DNA from: JAVKMO01 sp031539345
Lineage (GTDB): Bacteria; Bacteroidota; Bacteroidia; Chitinophagales; Chitinophagaceae
NCBI GenBank assembly: GCA_031539345.1
Contig: JAVKMO010000013.1
Coordinates: forward strand, 62,001 to 126,000
Direction of reading: 5' to 3'
DNA length: 64,000 bases
Positions 25,617-34,587 of the stretch are shown here, one piece after another. The position numbers and the translations under genes were made by a program. How positions within the stretch are numbered: the first letter of the stretch is position 1; every line of letters starts with the position of its first letter. Under the pieces are notes generated by a model, which was not told the DNA's origin, ran no database searches, and worked only from the letters and a program-made list of their open reading frames with translations.

Positions 25617-26771
25617 TTATTTACTCATATATGAGGCTGTTTCATTGCTACGAGGATAAACTTTGATTTCATTGTATAGCGTATCTCTTTCAACAGCAAC
25701 ATAATGGCTTTCTTGTATCAGGCGTACGAGGTCGTCTGTACTGATACTTGGCGTTTGTTCTTCGCTGCCTGCCATAGAATAAATTTTTGTACTGTCATCA
25801 ATAGTTCCGTCTAAATCATTCGCACCGAAGTTGAGTGTCAATTGAGCATTTTGTCTTCCAAGCATTGGCCAATACGCCTTTAAATGTGGAATGTTAGTCA
25901 GAAAAATTCTTGCTACGGCGTACATTTTCATGTCTTCAATCAGGCTGACTTCGCCAACATGGTTCATTTCATTATTTTCTTTTCTGAACTTGAGCGGAAT
26001 AAACGTATTGAATCCTTTTGTTTTTTCTTGCAAATTTCGTAGCACTTGCATGTGTTCTATTCTATGTTCATAATTTTCTATATGTCCATACAACATAGTT
26101 GCATTGCTCGGAATGCCATTTTCGTGAGCAGTTTGATGAATATGCAACCAACCTTCAGCATTCACTTTGTCTGCACAAATTTGTGAACGAATAGATGCAT
26201 GAAAAATTTCTGCTCCTCCTCCTGGAATAGAATTTAATCCCGCATCTTTTAAAAATAATAAGCCTTCTGCTACACTCATTTTTGCTTTGCGAAACATATA
26301 GTCTAATTCTACTGCTGTAAATGCTTTGATGTGTAGAGATGGACGATGTATTTTAATACTACGTAATAATTCAGCAAAAAAATGAATATCCATTTTAGGA
26401 TGTACGCCTCCAACAATATGAACTTCTGTTACGGCTTGATGATCATATTTTTTTACAATATGAAGCATTTGCTCCAAAGACATTTCCCAACCTTCATCTC
26501 TGTGTTTATATGACTTTGAATAAGAACAAAATTTGCATGAAAAAACGCATACGTTTGTTGGTTCAATATGAAAATTGCGATTAAAAAAAACCTTGTCACC
26601 ATGCAATTTGTTTTTTACAAATGTTGCGAGAATGCCCAAACTTGCGATTGGTGTTTGGGTAAATAAATACAACGCATCTGTTTCGTTAATGCTTTCTTGT
26701 TGTTTTATTTTTTTGATGATGCTTGTTAATTCTTTGCTTGCGGTTGATAGTAAAAGGTCAATATTTGACAT
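25617..26771 (-). CDS. mqnE: Aminofutalosine synthase (radical SAM, menaquinone pathway)
   Basis: MqnE joins enolpyruvyl-oxybenzoate to SAM to form aminofutalosine, the second step of futalosine-type menaquinone synthesis. The radical-SAM cluster motif is CVFSCKFC in HIEPTNVCVFSCKFCSYSKS. The MqnE-specific phrases TEVHIVGGVHPKMD, IKAFTAVELDYM, SIPGGGAEIFHASIRSQIC and NATMLYGHIENYEHRIEHM separate it from CofH and MqnC. The 384-residue length is normal. A UbiD-family decarboxylase at 47691 may serve the same pathway. Confidence 0.95.
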   Translation of the reverse strand: MSNIDLLLSTASKELTSIIKKIKQQESINETDALYLFTQTPIASLGILATFVKNKLHGDKVFFNRNFHIEPTNVCVFSCKFCSYSKSYKHRDEGWEMSLEQMLHIVKKYDHQAVTEVHIVGGVHPKMDIHFFAELLRSIKIHRPSLHIKAFTAVELDYMFRKAKMSVAEGLLFLKDAGLNSIPGGGAEIFHASIRSQICADKVNAEGWLHIHQTAHENGIPSNATMLYGHIENYEHRIEHMQVLRNLQEKTKGFNTFIPLKFRKENNEMNHVGEVSLIEDMKMYAVARIFLTNIPHLKAYWPMLGRQNAQLTLNFGANDLDGTIDDSTKIYSMAGSEEQTPSISTDDLVRLIQESHYVAVERDTLYNEIKVYPRSNETASYMSK

Positions 26772-26841
26772 ATTATGGTGGAAATTTAAATCAATGTGAG
26801 TCTATTATTCTGTAATAATTGATACAGGGCTATTAAAATAA

Positions 26842-26878
26842 AAAAGAGACTTCGCTTTTTATTAACGAAGTCTCTTTT
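26842..26878 (-). terminator. Rho-independent terminator after rpsT
   Basis: A 13-bp perfect stem (26842-26854 with 26866-26878; core AGAGACTTCG/CGAAGTCTCT) with an 11-base loop is followed on the minus strand by a T-run. It begins 20 bases past the rpsT stop codon. It is the cleanest terminator in the window together with the one after atpA. Confidence 0.88.
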
Positions 26879-26898
26879 CAAAAAAGAATAGAATTGGT

Positions 26899-27153
26899 TT
26901 ATTTTAATTTTGTTATCGACTTTGCTAATTTGCTTTTTAAATTAGCTGCTTTATTGCGATGAATAACACCACGTTTAGCTAATTTGTCTAACATACTAAT
27001 CACTTTGGGTGAGCCTTCTATGGCTTTTGCTTTTTCTGTAATTGTTTTTAATTCTTTCAAAGCATTACGAGTGGTTTTTCCGTAGTAACGATTTCTTTCG
27101 TTTCTTTTTCTGCTTTGACGAACATCTTTGAGGGTTGCTTTATGATTTGCCAT
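26899..27153 (-). CDS. rpsT: 30S ribosomal protein S20
   Basis: S20 binds 16S rRNA in the body of the small subunit. The 84-residue, Lys/Arg-rich, all-helical sequence starts with MANHKATLKDVRQSRKRNERN and contains KRGVIHRNKAANLKSKLAK, both family hallmarks. It is a single-gene unit with its own candidate promoter (27175-27182) and terminator (26842-26878). Confidence 0.97.
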   Translation of the reverse strand: MANHKATLKDVRQSRKRNERNRYYGKTTRNALKELKTITEKAKAIEGSPKVISMLDKLAKRGVIHRNKAANLKSKLAKSITKLK

Positions 27154-27174
27154 TGTGTATCTTTTTTTTTGTGG

Positions 27175-27182
27175 CGAATATA
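27175..27182 (-). promoter_or_regulatory. Candidate -7 promoter box for rpsT
   Basis: On the minus strand this reads TATATTCG followed by CC, fitting TAnnTTCG, and lies 21 bases before the rpsT start. A TTTG lies 22 bases upstream of the box and could be the -33 element. The TTCGCC ending resembles the TTCGTCGCC of the atp promoters. Confidence 0.5.
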
Positions 27183-27216
27183 AAAATTATTCATCAAAAA
27201 CTTCCAAACAATATTT

Positions 27217-28602
27217 TTATTCACTTGACTCTGATTTTATGTCTTGCACTTCTTGAGTTTGAGGCTCTCTAATTTTCTTTTTCCGTTTCAACTGCACTTT
27301 TAAAATTTTTCCGCTTTTTGTTGCAAGCGCCCATTTATCAAATAATTTAACAAAGCCCTTTCCGTTGTTAAAATTTGTGATGTTTTCATACCAACAGGGA
27401 ATGTATGATTTGCCTTGTTGATTGATGAGTCCCCAACCAAAGTTATCGGACACTTCTGCCATTCCATTATTAAAAGTGCGTACGTCTTTATACATTTTAG
27501 GTTCTTTAACCGCATACACGCCCTCGTCATTTAATAATACCCACCCACTACCTGAAGCATCGACCCAGACCGTATTTGTAATACCTGATGCTTGCATACG
27601 CTGAAAAATAAATGGCGTTTTGAGTACGCCACTTTTATTAATCATCGCCCATTTGTCACTTTCTTTTGCCCATGCAATATTGTCTGTAAAGGTTGTTCCA
27701 TCTTCAATCACAAATTTGTTTTCCATTTCTTGATTGGTTTTCAAATTATATAAAATCCATCCTTTTTTTTTGCTTACATACACCCAACACATATCGGCAA
27801 CCGTTTGACCTAAATTCAAATATTTTTTTTTCAACGTAATGAAACGTCCTAAAGTGTCGATATAAATTGCTGCATTTTGATTTCTTACAATTGCTTTGCC
27901 TTCGCTAAAATTTTCAACTTCATCAAATCCTTTTTCTCGACGAATAATTTCACGCTTGGTGATGATGTTAATTAAAAACCATTTTAAGCCGTCAAACACA
28001 AAACAGTTATTTGTATTTGAAGGAATTTCTTTTACGCTTGTGTACATAAAATTCGAGAGTTGTTTGCCACGTGCATCAATTAAAGCCCATTGATGATTGC
28101 ATTTTGCAAAGCCTCTTCTGCTTGTTAAAGAAAAAATGGCTTCATAAATTGGCGGACAAATAATAGTACCATTGCTGTTGATAATGCCGTAAAAATCTTT
28201 TTTGATTTGTTTGAAAATGATTTGTTCAGCATTCACAAAAATAAGTTCTTGAAAAATATATTCTGTTTTTAATGCCATCTCTTCTCGATCAAAAAGTGCC
28301 CAAGCAGTATCGTTTTTTACGGCAACTATTTTATCACTCAACTCGTTGATTTTGTTGAATGTAAGAGGAAAGACGATGCGTCCACTTTGGCTTAACAAAC
28401 CCCATTTTTCGTCGTATTGAACAAATGCGGCATTGTCAACAAAGGCTTTTGCGTCGTCTAAAACAAACGTATCTTTTGCTTTATCTTCATCTTGAAATCG
28501 ATTTTTTCTTTCATTGAATTTTTGATCAGGATCATCTACTTGTGCATGAAGAGTTGAAAAAAAAATAACACAGAAACATTGAAAAAGAAGAAAAAAACGC
28601 AT
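27217..28602 (-). CDS. Secreted WG-repeat protein
   Basis: This 461-residue protein has a signal peptide (ending at LHAQ) and is made of about eight or nine degenerate WG repeats, for example YDEKWGLLSQSGRIVFPLTF, KDFYGIINSNGTIICPPIY, DNFGWGLINQQGKSYIPCWY and FDKWALATKSGKIL. WG repeats form beta-rich domains common in Bacteroidota envelope proteins, with no established function. The C-terminus is a short basic and acidic tail. It has no close operon partners. Confidence 0.88.
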   Translation of the reverse strand: MRFFLLFQCFCVIFFSTLHAQVDDPDQKFNERKNRFQDEDKAKDTFVLDDAKAFVDNAAFVQYDEKWGLLSQSGRIVFPLTFNKINELSDKIVAVKNDTAWALFDREEMALKTEYIFQELIFVNAEQIIFKQIKKDFYGIINSNGTIICPPIYEAIFSLTSRRGFAKCNHQWALIDARGKQLSNFMYTSVKEIPSNTNNCFVFDGLKWFLINIITKREIIRREKGFDEVENFSEGKAIVRNQNAAIYIDTLGRFITLKKKYLNLGQTVADMCWVYVSKKKGWILYNLKTNQEMENKFVIEDGTTFTDNIAWAKESDKWAMINKSGVLKTPFIFQRMQASGITNTVWVDASGSGWVLLNDEGVYAVKEPKMYKDVRTFNNGMAEVSDNFGWGLINQQGKSYIPCWYENITNFNNGKGFVKLFDKWALATKSGKILKVQLKRKKKIREPQTQEVQDIKSESSE

Positions 28603-28680
28603 GGTATAAAACGAAAATGAGGATAATGAAAATTTGTTTATTCTGTATATAACAGGAAGATAAAATCTGTCTGAACATAG

Positions 28681-29478
28681 TTAAAAAGACTTTGGTGCTT
28701 GTGTCTGATGTAATTCTTTTTGAATGATATCATACGCCAATAGTGCAATTTTAAATTCTCTGCCCCAGCGATAATTTCCAATCGAACCATCTTGATAAAT
28801 AACCCTATGGCACGGAATAAAATAAGCAATTGGATTTTTGCCAATTGCAGTTCCCACAGCACGTATGGCTTTAGGTTGTTTGATATTGTCTGCAATTTGT
28901 TTGTATGTATTTGTGGTTGAAGGAATAATTGAACATAAAGTCTGCCATACTTTAATTTGAAATGGAGTACCAATAAGATAAATAGGAATGTTTGTTTTTG
29001 TTGTATCGAATAAATCATCTACAATCTTTTTTGTTTTATTGTCGTCTTCTATGAGGCGATTTGTGTTCCATTTTTTCTTTAGAAAGTCTCTCATTTCAGT
29101 TTCGTCATTTTTATTTTTTAGAAGTGCAAATTCACAAATTCCTTTTTCGTGTACTGCAATGCAACACATTCCAAATCGACAAGAATGAAACCCATATATG
29201 ACGAGTGATTTATCTTGAAACGCACTTTCTTTTACTTCGGTAATGAGTTGAAATCGACTTGCAAATTTATTTTTGATTGTTGTTCTTTCATCTAAATTAT
29301 TGGCTTCGATTTGTTTTACAGCGGTGAGAAAAGTCGGTAGAGAAAACGCAAAATATTGAGTGAAATTAGCATTTAAATCATCTGCGTTTATGCCTAATTT
29401 TTTAGCTATACCTTCTACAGAAAGGCTTTGGGGATAGGCCTTTTCAACATATTTAAAAATGGTGTGTATCAAATTCAT
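28681..29478 (-). CDS. Methylated-DNA--protein-cysteine methyltransferase, Ada-like
   Basis: The C-terminal half is an O6-alkylguanine-DNA alkyltransferase: GTPFQIKVWQTLCSIIPSTTNTY, AVGTAIGKNPIAYFIPCHRVI with acceptor Cys223, then GSIGNYRWG. It removes alkyl groups from guanine in a suicide reaction. The N-terminal 60 residues (SLSVEGIAKKLGINADDLNANF) resemble half of an AraC-type helix-turn-helix as found in Ada. The zinc-binding phosphotriester domain of Ada is absent. The start overlaps the tsaB stop by four bases (ATGA), so translation is probably coupled. Confidence 0.9.
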   Translation of the reverse strand: MNLIHTIFKYVEKAYPQSLSVEGIAKKLGINADDLNANFTQYFAFSLPTFLTAVKQIEANNLDERTTIKNKFASRFQLITEVKESAFQDKSLVIYGFHSCRFGMCCIAVHEKGICEFALLKNKNDETEMRDFLKKKWNTNRLIEDDNKTKKIVDDLFDTTKTNIPIYLIGTPFQIKVWQTLCSIIPSTTNTYKQIADNIKQPKAIRAVGTAIGKNPIAYFIPCHRVIYQDGSIGNYRWGREFKIALLAYDIIQKELHQTQAPKSF

Positions 29479-30152
29479 TTTGAAGAAATAGGATTGATAA
29501 AGGTTTCTTTTAAATAAAAAGATTCTAATGTGTTGATATCACAAAAGTGTTTTTCTAGATAATATTGCTCACTCATTTTTGCCATTGTAATAACGAACTG
29601 TTCATAGTTAAACAATTGCTCTTGGAGATGAAGAGAAGGAAAAAAGTCAATTATTTTTTTTGTACCATTTCCCACGCAAAGAATATTGTGTTTATTGTCA
29701 TTGAAATGAAATAAGTTTTCGTTCAGAATAAAGGCTTGTGGTTTTAGAAGATATTCTTTTTTGTGATTGTAAATGGCGATAAAAACTTCGTTGCGTCTTG
29801 CGTCGATACTAGTAACAAGCATTTCGTTTTGTTGAATAGTGAATAGATTGGCAAATACATCTAAGGTATTTAGTGCGATGAGCGGTTTTTGCAACGCAAA
29901 ACAAAGTCCTTTGATACTCGACAAGCCAATTCTTAGCCCTGTGTAAGAACCAGGTCCATTGACAAACGCAAAAGCATCAATTTCTTGCCATTTGACATTG
30001 GTATTATGAAGCAACTCTTGAATTGAAATGTGCAACCATTGGGCGTGTTCGCGTGGCGTAGTGTTAATTTTCTTTGTTATTATTTTTCCATTTTCATATA
30101 AACAAACTGCTGCGTTTTCATTAGAAGTGTCAAGACAAAGTAAAAGGGGCAT
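29475..30152 (-). CDS. tsaB: tRNA threonylcarbamoyladenosine biosynthesis protein TsaB
   Basis: TsaB is the inactive ASKHA-fold partner of TsaD in making t6A37 on ANN-decoding tRNAs. From the ATG at 30152 the protein has 225 residues. It begins MPLLLCLDTSNENAAVCLYE and contains PREHAQWLHISIQELL, FVNGPGSYTGLRIGLSSIKG and ALNTLDVFANL, the family signatures. The longer frame to 30221 adds 23 residues unlike any TsaB start. The next gene overlaps by four bases, and the divergent activator gene starts 103 bases away. Confidence 0.94.
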   Translation of the reverse strand: MPLLLCLDTSNENAAVCLYENGKIITKKINTTPREHAQWLHISIQELLHNTNVKWQEIDAFAFVNGPGSYTGLRIGLSSIKGLCFALQKPLIALNTLDVFANLFTIQQNEMLVTSIDARRNEVFIAIYNHKKEYLLKPQAFILNENLFHFNDNKHNILCVGNGTKKIIDFFPSLHLQEQLFNYEQFVITMAKMSEQYYLEKHFCDINTLESFYLKETFINPISSK

Positions 30153-30255
30153 AAAGTTTTTGTGTACAAATAAATTTAAAAAAAATGTTCTTGCACGAAG
30201 CTGGCTTTTTATCTTTGTCAAGTTGAAATTTATTTTGCTTAATTATTTTTACAAT

Positions 30256-31524
30256 ATGGAATTACAAACACTCAAAAATAAATATCAAATTATTGGACGT
30301 AATCCAGATTTACACTTTGCTTTAGAAGTGTCTTTGCAAGCGGCAAAAACAGATTTGTCAGTGTTAATTAACGGTGAAAGTGGAGTAGGGAAGGAAGTGT
30401 TTTCAAAAATTATTCACACGAATAGTAAGCGTAAACACAATTCTTTTATTGCTATCAACTGCGGAGCATTGCCCGAAGGCACAATCAATTCTGAATTGTT
30501 TGGACATGAAAAAGGTTCTTTTACTGGAGCAACAGACGCACGCAAAGGTTATTTTGAAACTACGAATGAAGGCACGATTTTCTTAGATGAAATAGGCGAA
30601 ATGCCTTTAAACACACAGGCACGTTTATTGCGTGTGTTAGAATCTGGAGAATATATTCGTGTCGGCTCTTCAGAAGTTAAAAAAACGAATGTCAGAATTA
30701 TTGCAGCAACGAATAAAAATTTATTACAATTGATAGATGCTGGAAAGTTTCGAGAAGACTTATATTACCGTTTAAGTACGATACCCATTCGTGTACCTGC
30801 ATTGCGAGATAGGCACGAAGACATTTTATTACTTTTTCGATTTTTCGCTAATCAGTTTGCCGAAAAATATCATGCAGAACCAATCCAACTTTCTGAAGAA
30901 GCAAAAGAAAAACTGATGTCATATCGGTTTCCAGGAAATATCCGAGAATTAAAAAATATTGCAGAGCGCTTGGCAGTTTTTTCTGAACACAAAAAAAACA
31001 TTGAATTGGAGGACTTAATTAAAATGGCTGATATGCAAGATTATCATGCCACTCCGGTGATGTATCAAGGCAATGCGACAGTCCCTCTCCACACTAATAA
31101 CGATATGATTTTGAAGATGTTTTTTGATTTAAAAAAAGAAGTGTATGATATGAAAAACGGCATTCTTCAACTGATGAATAGTGGCAATATAGACCCACAA
31201 ATTTTCAATTCCAATGACGTGCATAACAATAACAGCAATGGCGTCAATAATATTTCTCCAATTTCCTTTCATCCGCCAGTAAAAAAAGAAGTGAATGCTT
31301 TGGTAGAAGAAAGTCTCAATCTTGCTGAAAAAGAAAAAGAATTAATTATTAAATCGCTACAAAAAAATTATGGCAAAAGAGAAAAAGTAGCCAAAGAATT
31401 GGGTATTAGTTCACGCACATTATTTAGGCGATTAAAAGAATATGATATTGATGATAAAATTTATAAACGCACAAAAAAACAAAGAGAAGAAGCAAAATAT
31501 CACAATCTCGTTGATGAAGATTGA
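30256..31524 (+). CDS. Sigma-54-type AAA+ transcription activator without receiver domain
   Basis: From the ATG at 30256 the protein has 422 residues. It starts directly with a bacterial-enhancer-binding AAA+ domain: Walker A GESGVGKE (residues 40-47), loop 1 GSFTGA (87-92) in place of the usual GAFTGA, Walker B GTIFLDE (106-112), an R-finger region FREDLYYRL and FPGNIREL. A linker containing an Asn-rich stretch follows, and a Fis-type helix-turn-helix closes the protein (REKVAKELGISSRTLFRRLKEY). There is no receiver or GAF domain, so input must come from elsewhere. The Ala-to-Ser change lies in the sigma-54 contact loop. The longer frame from 30028 is a reading-frame extension across tsaB. 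Confidence 0.9.
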   Translation: MELQTLKNKYQIIGRNPDLHFALEVSLQAAKTDLSVLINGESGVGKEVFSKIIHTNSKRKHNSFIAINCGALPEGTINSELFGHEKGSFTGATDARKGYFETTNEGTIFLDEIGEMPLNTQARLLRVLESGEYIRVGSSEVKKTNVRIIAATNKNLLQLIDAGKFREDLYYRLSTIPIRVPALRDRHEDILLLFRFFANQFAEKYHAEPIQLSEEAKEKLMSYRFPGNIRELKNIAERLAVFSEHKKNIELEDLIKMADMQDYHATPVMYQGNATVPLHTNNDMILKMFFDLKKEVYDMKNGILQLMNSGNIDPQIFNSNDVHNNNSNGVNNISPISFHPPVKKEVNALVEESLNLAEKEKELIIKSLQKNYGKREKVAKELGISSRTLFRRLKEYDIDDKIYKRTKKQREEAKYHNLVDED

Positions 31525-31567
31525 CGATTTGATACTTCTATCATATTTTTTATTTCTCTATATGTGG

Positions 31568-31590
31568 CATATTTTTTTACATTCGTCGCC
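31568..31590 (+). promoter_or_regulatory. Candidate promoter of atpD-atpC (shared 23-nt block)
   Basis: The block ends in TACATTCGTCGCC; its TACATTCG (31578-31585) fits the Bacteroidota -7 box as TAnnTTCG. An identical 23-nt block precedes atpH at 35284-35306. The predicted leader to the atpD start is about 35-45 bases. Shared sequence at two F1-subunit transcripts suggests common control. Confidence 0.6.
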
Positions 31591-31632
31591 TTTAAAATAT
31601 CCTTATCTAAGTCTTAAAATTCTATGCCAATT

Positions 31633-33144
31633 ATGAGTAATACAGGTACAATAAAACAAGTTATTGGGGCTGTTGTTGATGTGAAATTTGACGGAACACT
31701 ACCAGCCATTTATTCTGCTTTAGAGATTCAAAAAAGCAAAACTGAAAAATTGATTCTTGAAGTGCAACAACATCTTGGAGAAGACAGTGTGCGTTGTGTA
31801 GCGATGGACGGTACTGAAGGCTTGGTAAGAGGAATGAAAGTGATTGACACAGAAGCAACAATTAGTATGCCAACAGGCGATGATATCAATGGTAGATTAT
31901 TTAATGTTGTTGGCGAAGCCATTGACGGTTTGCCGCAAGTGAAAAATAAATTACCTCGTAAATCGATACATGCCGACCCGCCAACTTTTGACCAATTAAG
32001 TACTTCAACAGAAGTTTTATATACAGGTATCAAAGTGATTGATTTGATTGAGCCTTATGCAAAAGGTGGAAAAATTGGTTTGTTTGGAGGTGCCGGTGTA
32101 GGTAAAACTGTTTTAATTCAAGAACTCATTAACAATATTGCCAAAGGATATGGCGGATTATCGGTGTTTGCAGGCGTAGGAGAAAGAACAAGAGAAGGCA
32201 ACGATTTGATGCGAGAAATGATAGAAGCAGGTATTGTAGAATATGGTGATGCATTCAAACATTCAATGGAAAAAGGCGGTTGGGATTTAGACGCTGTAGA
32301 TATGAAAGGTTTGAAAAATTCAAAAGCAACTTTTGTATTTGGACAAATGAACGAACCTCCAGGAGCAAGAGCAAGAGTCGCTTTATCGGGCTTGTCAATT
32401 GCTGAATATTTTAGAGATGGAAACCCCCAAGACAAAGACTCAAAAGGTAAAGATATTTTATTTTTCGTTGATAATATTTTTAGATTCACGCAAGCCGGTT
32501 CAGAAGTTTCTGCCCTATTGGGTCGTATGCCTTCTGCCGTAGGTTATCAGCCAACCCTTGCAACAGAAATGGGTTTAATGCAAGAACGTATTACATCAAC
32601 AAAAAATGGCTCGATAACCTCTGTACAAGCCGTGTATGTGCCAGCAGATGATTTGACCGATCCTGCACCAGCAACAACGTTTGCTCACTTAGATGCAACA
32701 ACAGTATTAAGTAGAAAAATAGCCGACTTAGGCATTTATCCTGCTGTTGATCCTTTAGATTCTACATCACGAATTTTAACCCCAGTCATTGTTGGCGAAG
32801 AACATTATGCTTGTACACAACGCGTAAAAGCAATTCTTCAACGCTATAAAGAACTTCAAGACATTATTGCCATTTTAGGTTTAGACGAATTGAGCGAAGA
32901 AGACAAATTAGTCGTATCAAGAGCAAGAAAGGTACAACGCTTTTTGTCGCAACCTTTTCACGTTGCCGAACAATTTACGGGTTTGAAAGGCGTTTTTGTA
33001 AGCATAGAAGACACCATTAAAGGATTTACTATGATTATGGATGGAAAAGTTGATGAATATCCAGAAGCTGCTTTTAACTTAGTTGGTAGTATTGAAGATG
33101 CGATTGCAAAAGGAAAAAAAATATTAGAACAAGCTAAAAACTAA
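31633..33144 (+). CDS. atpD: F1 ATP synthase subunit beta
   Basis: This is the catalytic subunit of the F1 sector. Walker A is GGAGVGKT in KIGLFGGAGVGKTVLIQELI. GERTREGNDL, the catalytic-site phrase ALSGLSIAEYFRD and ILFFVDNIFRFTQAGSEVSALLGRMPSAVGYQPTL are all in place. From ATG 31633 it has 503 residues. An ATG three codons earlier (31624) is possible, but MSNTGTIKQVIGAVVDV aligns best with known N-termini. atpC follows 11 bases after the stop codon. Confidence 0.97.
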   Translation: MSNTGTIKQVIGAVVDVKFDGTLPAIYSALEIQKSKTEKLILEVQQHLGEDSVRCVAMDGTEGLVRGMKVIDTEATISMPTGDDINGRLFNVVGEAIDGLPQVKNKLPRKSIHADPPTFDQLSTSTEVLYTGIKVIDLIEPYAKGGKIGLFGGAGVGKTVLIQELINNIAKGYGGLSVFAGVGERTREGNDLMREMIEAGIVEYGDAFKHSMEKGGWDLDAVDMKGLKNSKATFVFGQMNEPPGARARVALSGLSIAEYFRDGNPQDKDSKGKDILFFVDNIFRFTQAGSEVSALLGRMPSAVGYQPTLATEMGLMQERITSTKNGSITSVQAVYVPADDLTDPAPATTFAHLDATTVLSRKIADLGIYPAVDPLDSTSRILTPVIVGEEHYACTQRVKAILQRYKELQDIIAILGLDELSEEDKLVVSRARKVQRFLSQPFHVAEQFTGLKGVFVSIEDTIKGFTMIMDGKVDEYPEAAFNLVGSIEDAIAKGKKILEQAKN

Positions 33145-33155
33145 GCTGTTATTAT

Positions 33156-33401
33156 ATGATACAAGTAGAAATTATTAGCCCTCAGAAAAAAATATTTGAA
33201 GGAACTGTTACAGGGGTTCAATTGCCTGGCATTGATGGTTCTTTTGAAATATTTCAATCTCATACACCTTTGGTGAGTGCCTTAAAAAAAGGTCAACTCG
33301 TTGTTATTCAAGATGCCACTGTAGAAGGTCGAATGGCAATAGATATCGAAGGCGGATTTGCCGAGGTTGCAAACAACAAATTGTCGATTTTATTGGCATA
33401 A
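33156..33401 (+). CDS. atpC: F1 ATP synthase subunit epsilon (short form)
   Basis: This 81-residue protein matches only the N-terminal beta-sandwich of epsilon (QVEIISPQKKIFEGTVTGVQLPGIDGSFEIFQSHTPLVSALKKG). The C-terminal two-helix regulatory domain, which can block ATP hydrolysis in E. coli, is absent. Short epsilons are usual in Bacteroidota. It connects rotor subunit gamma to the c-ring. The glycosyltransferase gene starts 31 bases downstream. Confidence 0.94.
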   Translation: MIQVEIISPQKKIFEGTVTGVQLPGIDGSFEIFQSHTPLVSALKKGQLVVIQDATVEGRMAIDIEGGFAEVANNKLSILLA

Positions 33402-33432
33402 ATATTTTTACTGACGTTAGCTTTTTTATTTT

Positions 33433-34578
33433 ATGGTTTATTCAATGCCTTTTTTTGTTCACCGCATTGTTTCTATCGTCCTGTTCGTAGTGATTGCTTT
33501 ACAGCTTTTTTACGCCTTGTTTTTTTTTCTACGCCTTGTTTTTTATAGAAACAAAAAAAGAATTGATGGAATAGAAAACCAACCTGTATCGATAATTCTT
33601 CCTCTTTCGTTTTATGATGAACAAAGGTTGCTTAAATTTATTAGCATACTAAAAGCCAATAAAAATTTTGCAAATTATTTTGAACTTGTATTGGTATTAA
33701 ATCCCGATCCAAATTTTCAAAACACAGATTTCAAACCCTTACAAACTATACACGAAAAAATAAAAATTATTCCCCTCTATCAAGAATCTAAGCAAATTAG
33801 AGGTCAGAAATATGCCATTGCTATTGGAATAAAATCAGCAACACATGACACTATCTTGCTTACGACTGAAGATTGTTTGCCAGATTCAAATGGGTGCCTA
33901 CAAGAATTATTAAATAAAAAAAATAAACAAACTGATATTGTTTTAGGTTATTTTAATTACAAAAAAGAACATACTCTTTTCAATCAATTCATTCGCTTTG
34001 AGAACGTACGTTATTTTCTACACGCTTTTTCGTATGTATTAGCGAAGAATCCAATTCTCGGTTCAGGAAAAAATATGCTACTTTCAAGAACTGCTTTTTA
34101 TGACAATAAAGGTTTTTCTTTTTTTAACAACCTTTCTGGCGGTGAAGACAATTTATTGGTAAACCAAATGGGCAAAAAAAATAACGTTTCTATTTGTACT
34201 CATCCCTCTTCTTTTTTCACTACAATAGCAAGCGTGAATTTTAGGCAATGGATTTATGAAAAGAAAAATTACCTCTCAACAATCCAATATTTAAAACCAT
34301 TCCATCAATTGATATTGGCATTGAATAGCATTAGCTTTGTGTTGTTTTTTGTGAGTTTGATAGCCGCATTATTTTTGCAAACAATCGACAGTGTTTTACT
34401 CATATTTATTTTATTGCGATTTGTTGCGAGTTATACCATTATGGCGTTTGCGTTAAAAAAATTCAAACAAAGTGACTTGACAAAATGGATACCTATTATG
34501 GAATTTATTTTGTTGTTTTATTATCTTTTTTATGGCTTTTATTATTTTAAAAATGCCAAAAGAATACACGCTCGTTAA
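33433..34578 (+). CDS. Membrane-bound family 2 glycosyltransferase
   Basis: This 381-residue protein has an N-terminal membrane helix (about residues 8-33), a GT-A domain (PVSIILPLSFYDEQRLLKFI, metal-site-like TTEDCLPD, acceptor-site GSGKNMLLSR and GGEDNLLVNQ) and two to three C-terminal membrane helices (about 290-370). The layout is that of processive or lipid-linked glycosyltransferases facing the cytoplasm. The acceptor and sugar cannot be told. It lies between atpC and rsmG, with gaps of 31 and 9 bases, and is probably transcribed with them. Confidence 0.85.
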   Translation: MVYSMPFFVHRIVSIVLFVVIALQLFYALFFFLRLVFYRNKKRIDGIENQPVSIILPLSFYDEQRLLKFISILKANKNFANYFELVLVLNPDPNFQNTDFKPLQTIHEKIKIIPLYQESKQIRGQKYAIAIGIKSATHDTILLTTEDCLPDSNGCLQELLNKKNKQTDIVLGYFNYKKEHTLFNQFIRFENVRYFLHAFSYVLAKNPILGSGKNMLLSRTAFYDNKGFSFFNNLSGGEDNLLVNQMGKKNNVSICTHPSSFFTTIASVNFRQWIYEKKNYLSTIQYLKPFHQLILALNSISFVLFFVSLIAALFLQTIDSVLLIFILLRFVASYTIMAFALKKFKQSDLTKWIPIMEFILLFYYLFYGFYYFKNAKRIHAR

Positions 34579-34587
34579 ACAATTCTT

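Noticed and set aside
33433..34578. Glycosyltransferase as a missing ATP synthase subunit
   Set aside because: It lies between atpC and rsmG but has a clear GT-A domain and C-terminal membrane helices, with no resemblance to subunits a, b or gamma.
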